In this document: in pieces, positions 63,185 through 64,000 of the stretch | How the letters are laid out: each line of letters starts with the position of its first letter | How positions within the stretch are numbered: position 1 is the first letter of the stretch | Source: Bacteroidota bacterium | GTDB lineage: Bacteria; Bacteroidota; Ignavibacteria; Palsa-1295 | Direction of reading: 5' to 3' | NCBI GenBank assembly: GCA_021324685.1 | Contig: JAJPIQ010000085.1 | Span: forward strand, 62,001 to 126,000 | Length of the DNA stretch: 64,000 nucleotides | Translations under genes and position numbers: made by a program | The notes under the pieces: generated by a model | Told to the model about the DNA's origin: nothing | The model's input: only the letters and a program-made list of their open reading frames with translations | The model's database searches: none

Positions 63185-63185
63185 C

Positions 63186-64000
63186 TTACTTCGAACGACG
63201 CTTGACGATATATTTCGTCGATTCTTTTTTGCCTTTGCGCGTCTTGTAACCCTTCGCGAGCTGACCCCACGGCGATTTCGGGTGCTTGCGTCCGCCGCCC
63301 GATTTCGATTTGCCTTCGCCACCGCCCATCGGGTGATCGACCGGGTTCATCGCCATACCGCGCGTTTGCGGACGAATACCGAGCCAGCGCGAGCGGCCTG
63401 CTTTGCCCCAGCTGATATTGAAATAATCCGAGTTCCCAACCTGGCCGATGGTCGCAAAACATTCGAGTCGAACTTTGCGCGTCTCGCCGGAAGGAAGCTT
63501 CAGCGTTGCAAATTCTCCTTCTTTTGCCATGACCTGGCACGAGTTCCCGGCCGAGCGCGCGATCTGTCCGCCTTTGCCGGCGCGAAGTTCCACGTTGTGC
63601 ACGAAGGTTCCGAGCGGCATATTCTTCAGCGGCAGGGTATTGCCGACGTTGATCTCGGAATCGGGGCCCGAAGTGATCGTACCACCGACCGCCAGGCCGT
63701 CCGGAGCGATGATGTAGCGCTTTTCGCCGTCCGCATACTGCACGAGTGCAATGCGAGCATTGCGGTTCGGATCGTATTCGATCGAAGCGATCTTCCCGGC
63801 AATACCGATCTTATCGCGCTTGAAGTCGATGACACGGTACATCCGCTTGTGCCCGCCGCCGCGATGGCGCGAGGTAATACGGCCCGTGTTCCCACGCCCG
63901 CCCGATTTACGGAGCGGTTCGAGGAGCGATTTTTCCGGCGTCGTCTTCGTGATCTCGTCGAATGTCGAGATCGAATAATACCGGGTGGCCGGCGTTCTCG
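63186..64000 (-). CDS. rplB: 50S ribosomal protein L2 (uL2), N-terminus beyond window
   Basis: The frame runs off the upper window edge. Residues before the internal ATG at 63842 read [26 protein letters not shown] and [17 protein letters not shown], so that ATG is not the start. [46 protein letters not shown] and the peptidyl-transferase-loop segment [19 protein letters not shown] (conserved His) are complete through the C-terminus. Confidence 0.97.
   Translation of the reverse strand, partial: RTPATRYYSISTFDEITKTTPEKSLLEPLRKSGGRGNTGRITSRHRGGGHKRMYRVIDFKRDKIGIAGKIASIEYDPNRNARIALVQYADGEKRYIIAPDGLAVGGTITSGPDSEINVGNTLPLKNMPLGTFVHNVELRAGKGGQIARSAGNSCQVMAKEGEFATLKLPSGETRKVRLECFATIGQVGNSDYFNISWGKAGRSRWLGIRPQTRGMAMNPVDHPMGGGEGKSKSGGGRKHPKSPWGQLAKGYKTRKGKKESTKYIVKRRSK

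Noticed and set aside
63186-63842. rplB starting at the ATG at 63842
   Set aside because: The frame continues upstream with clear L2 N-terminal sequence to the window edge.
1-64000. CRISPR array, prophage, insertion sequence or rRNA operon
   Set aside because: I looked for regularly spaced direct repeats, transposase/integrase motifs and rRNA-like conserved stretches and saw none; the repeats found are single hairpins or in-gene repeats.

Overview
The window comes from a bacterium of the Bacteroidota/Chlorobi (FCB) branch. Five large exported proteins either end in, or probably end in, type IX secretion (T9SS) C-terminal sorting domains, and several carry the sortilin/BNR or IgGFc-binding-like architectures seen in Ignavibacteria/Kapabacteria-like lineages. 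The remaining genes are ordinary bacterial housekeeping genes. Class-level placement is inference. I see no transposase, integrase, phage gene, rRNA or CRISPR array.

Positions 1-8.6 kb hold the end of a BNR-type T9SS protein, an FAD oxidoreductase with a very long Arg/Gly/Gln-rich tail, two GT-C-type membrane glycosyltransferases flanking a divergent HisA-like barrel protein, and a small exported protein. Positions 8.6-15.6 kb are housekeeping: gatB, tpiA, hslU, hslV, a C39-like cysteine protease-fold protein beside hslV, and rarA. Positions 15.7-25.8 kb hold a 1053-residue BNR-repeat secreted protein, a BON-domain protein with a disordered head, kbl, a pair of Cys-motif envelope proteins and comEC. 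Positions 25.8-35.5 kb are a tandem cluster of three paralogous IgGFc-binding-like T9SS proteins (702, 1381 and 1122 residues) that share an N-terminal module.

Positions 35.6-43 kb carry dtd, rimP (without nusA/infB), a small exported protein, purN (apparently starting at ATC) and purH, mreBCD, gpmA and tRNA-Cys(GCA). Positions 42.7-55.9 kb are accessory: a gene-free, hairpin-rich stretch, orphan proteins, a TauD-type dioxygenase, an SDR, an ABC-2 exporter pair, an overlapping three-gene unit (dinucleotide-binding oxidoreductase, PfkB kinase, proline iminopeptidase), and an AtuA-family gene overlapping a Sua5-type gene.

Positions 56-64 kb are the S10/spc ribosomal-protein operon on the minus strand, rplB through rpmD. 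It is unusual in three ways. A VOC-fold gene sits between rpsN and rpsH. It stops after rpmD without rplO/secY. Several gaps carry inverted-repeat hairpins. Related iterated-word hairpins also flank mreB, which suggests a dispersed intergenic repeat population. Lysine-, Ala/Ser- or Arg/Gly-rich disordered extensions recur on uL5, uL22, uS3, the BON protein and the FAD oxidoreductase.

The best candidates for something undescribed are the IgGFc-like cluster, the RGG-tailed flavoprotein, the iterated-word intergenic hairpins including the structured 42961-43237 locus, and the Cys-motif envelope pair.
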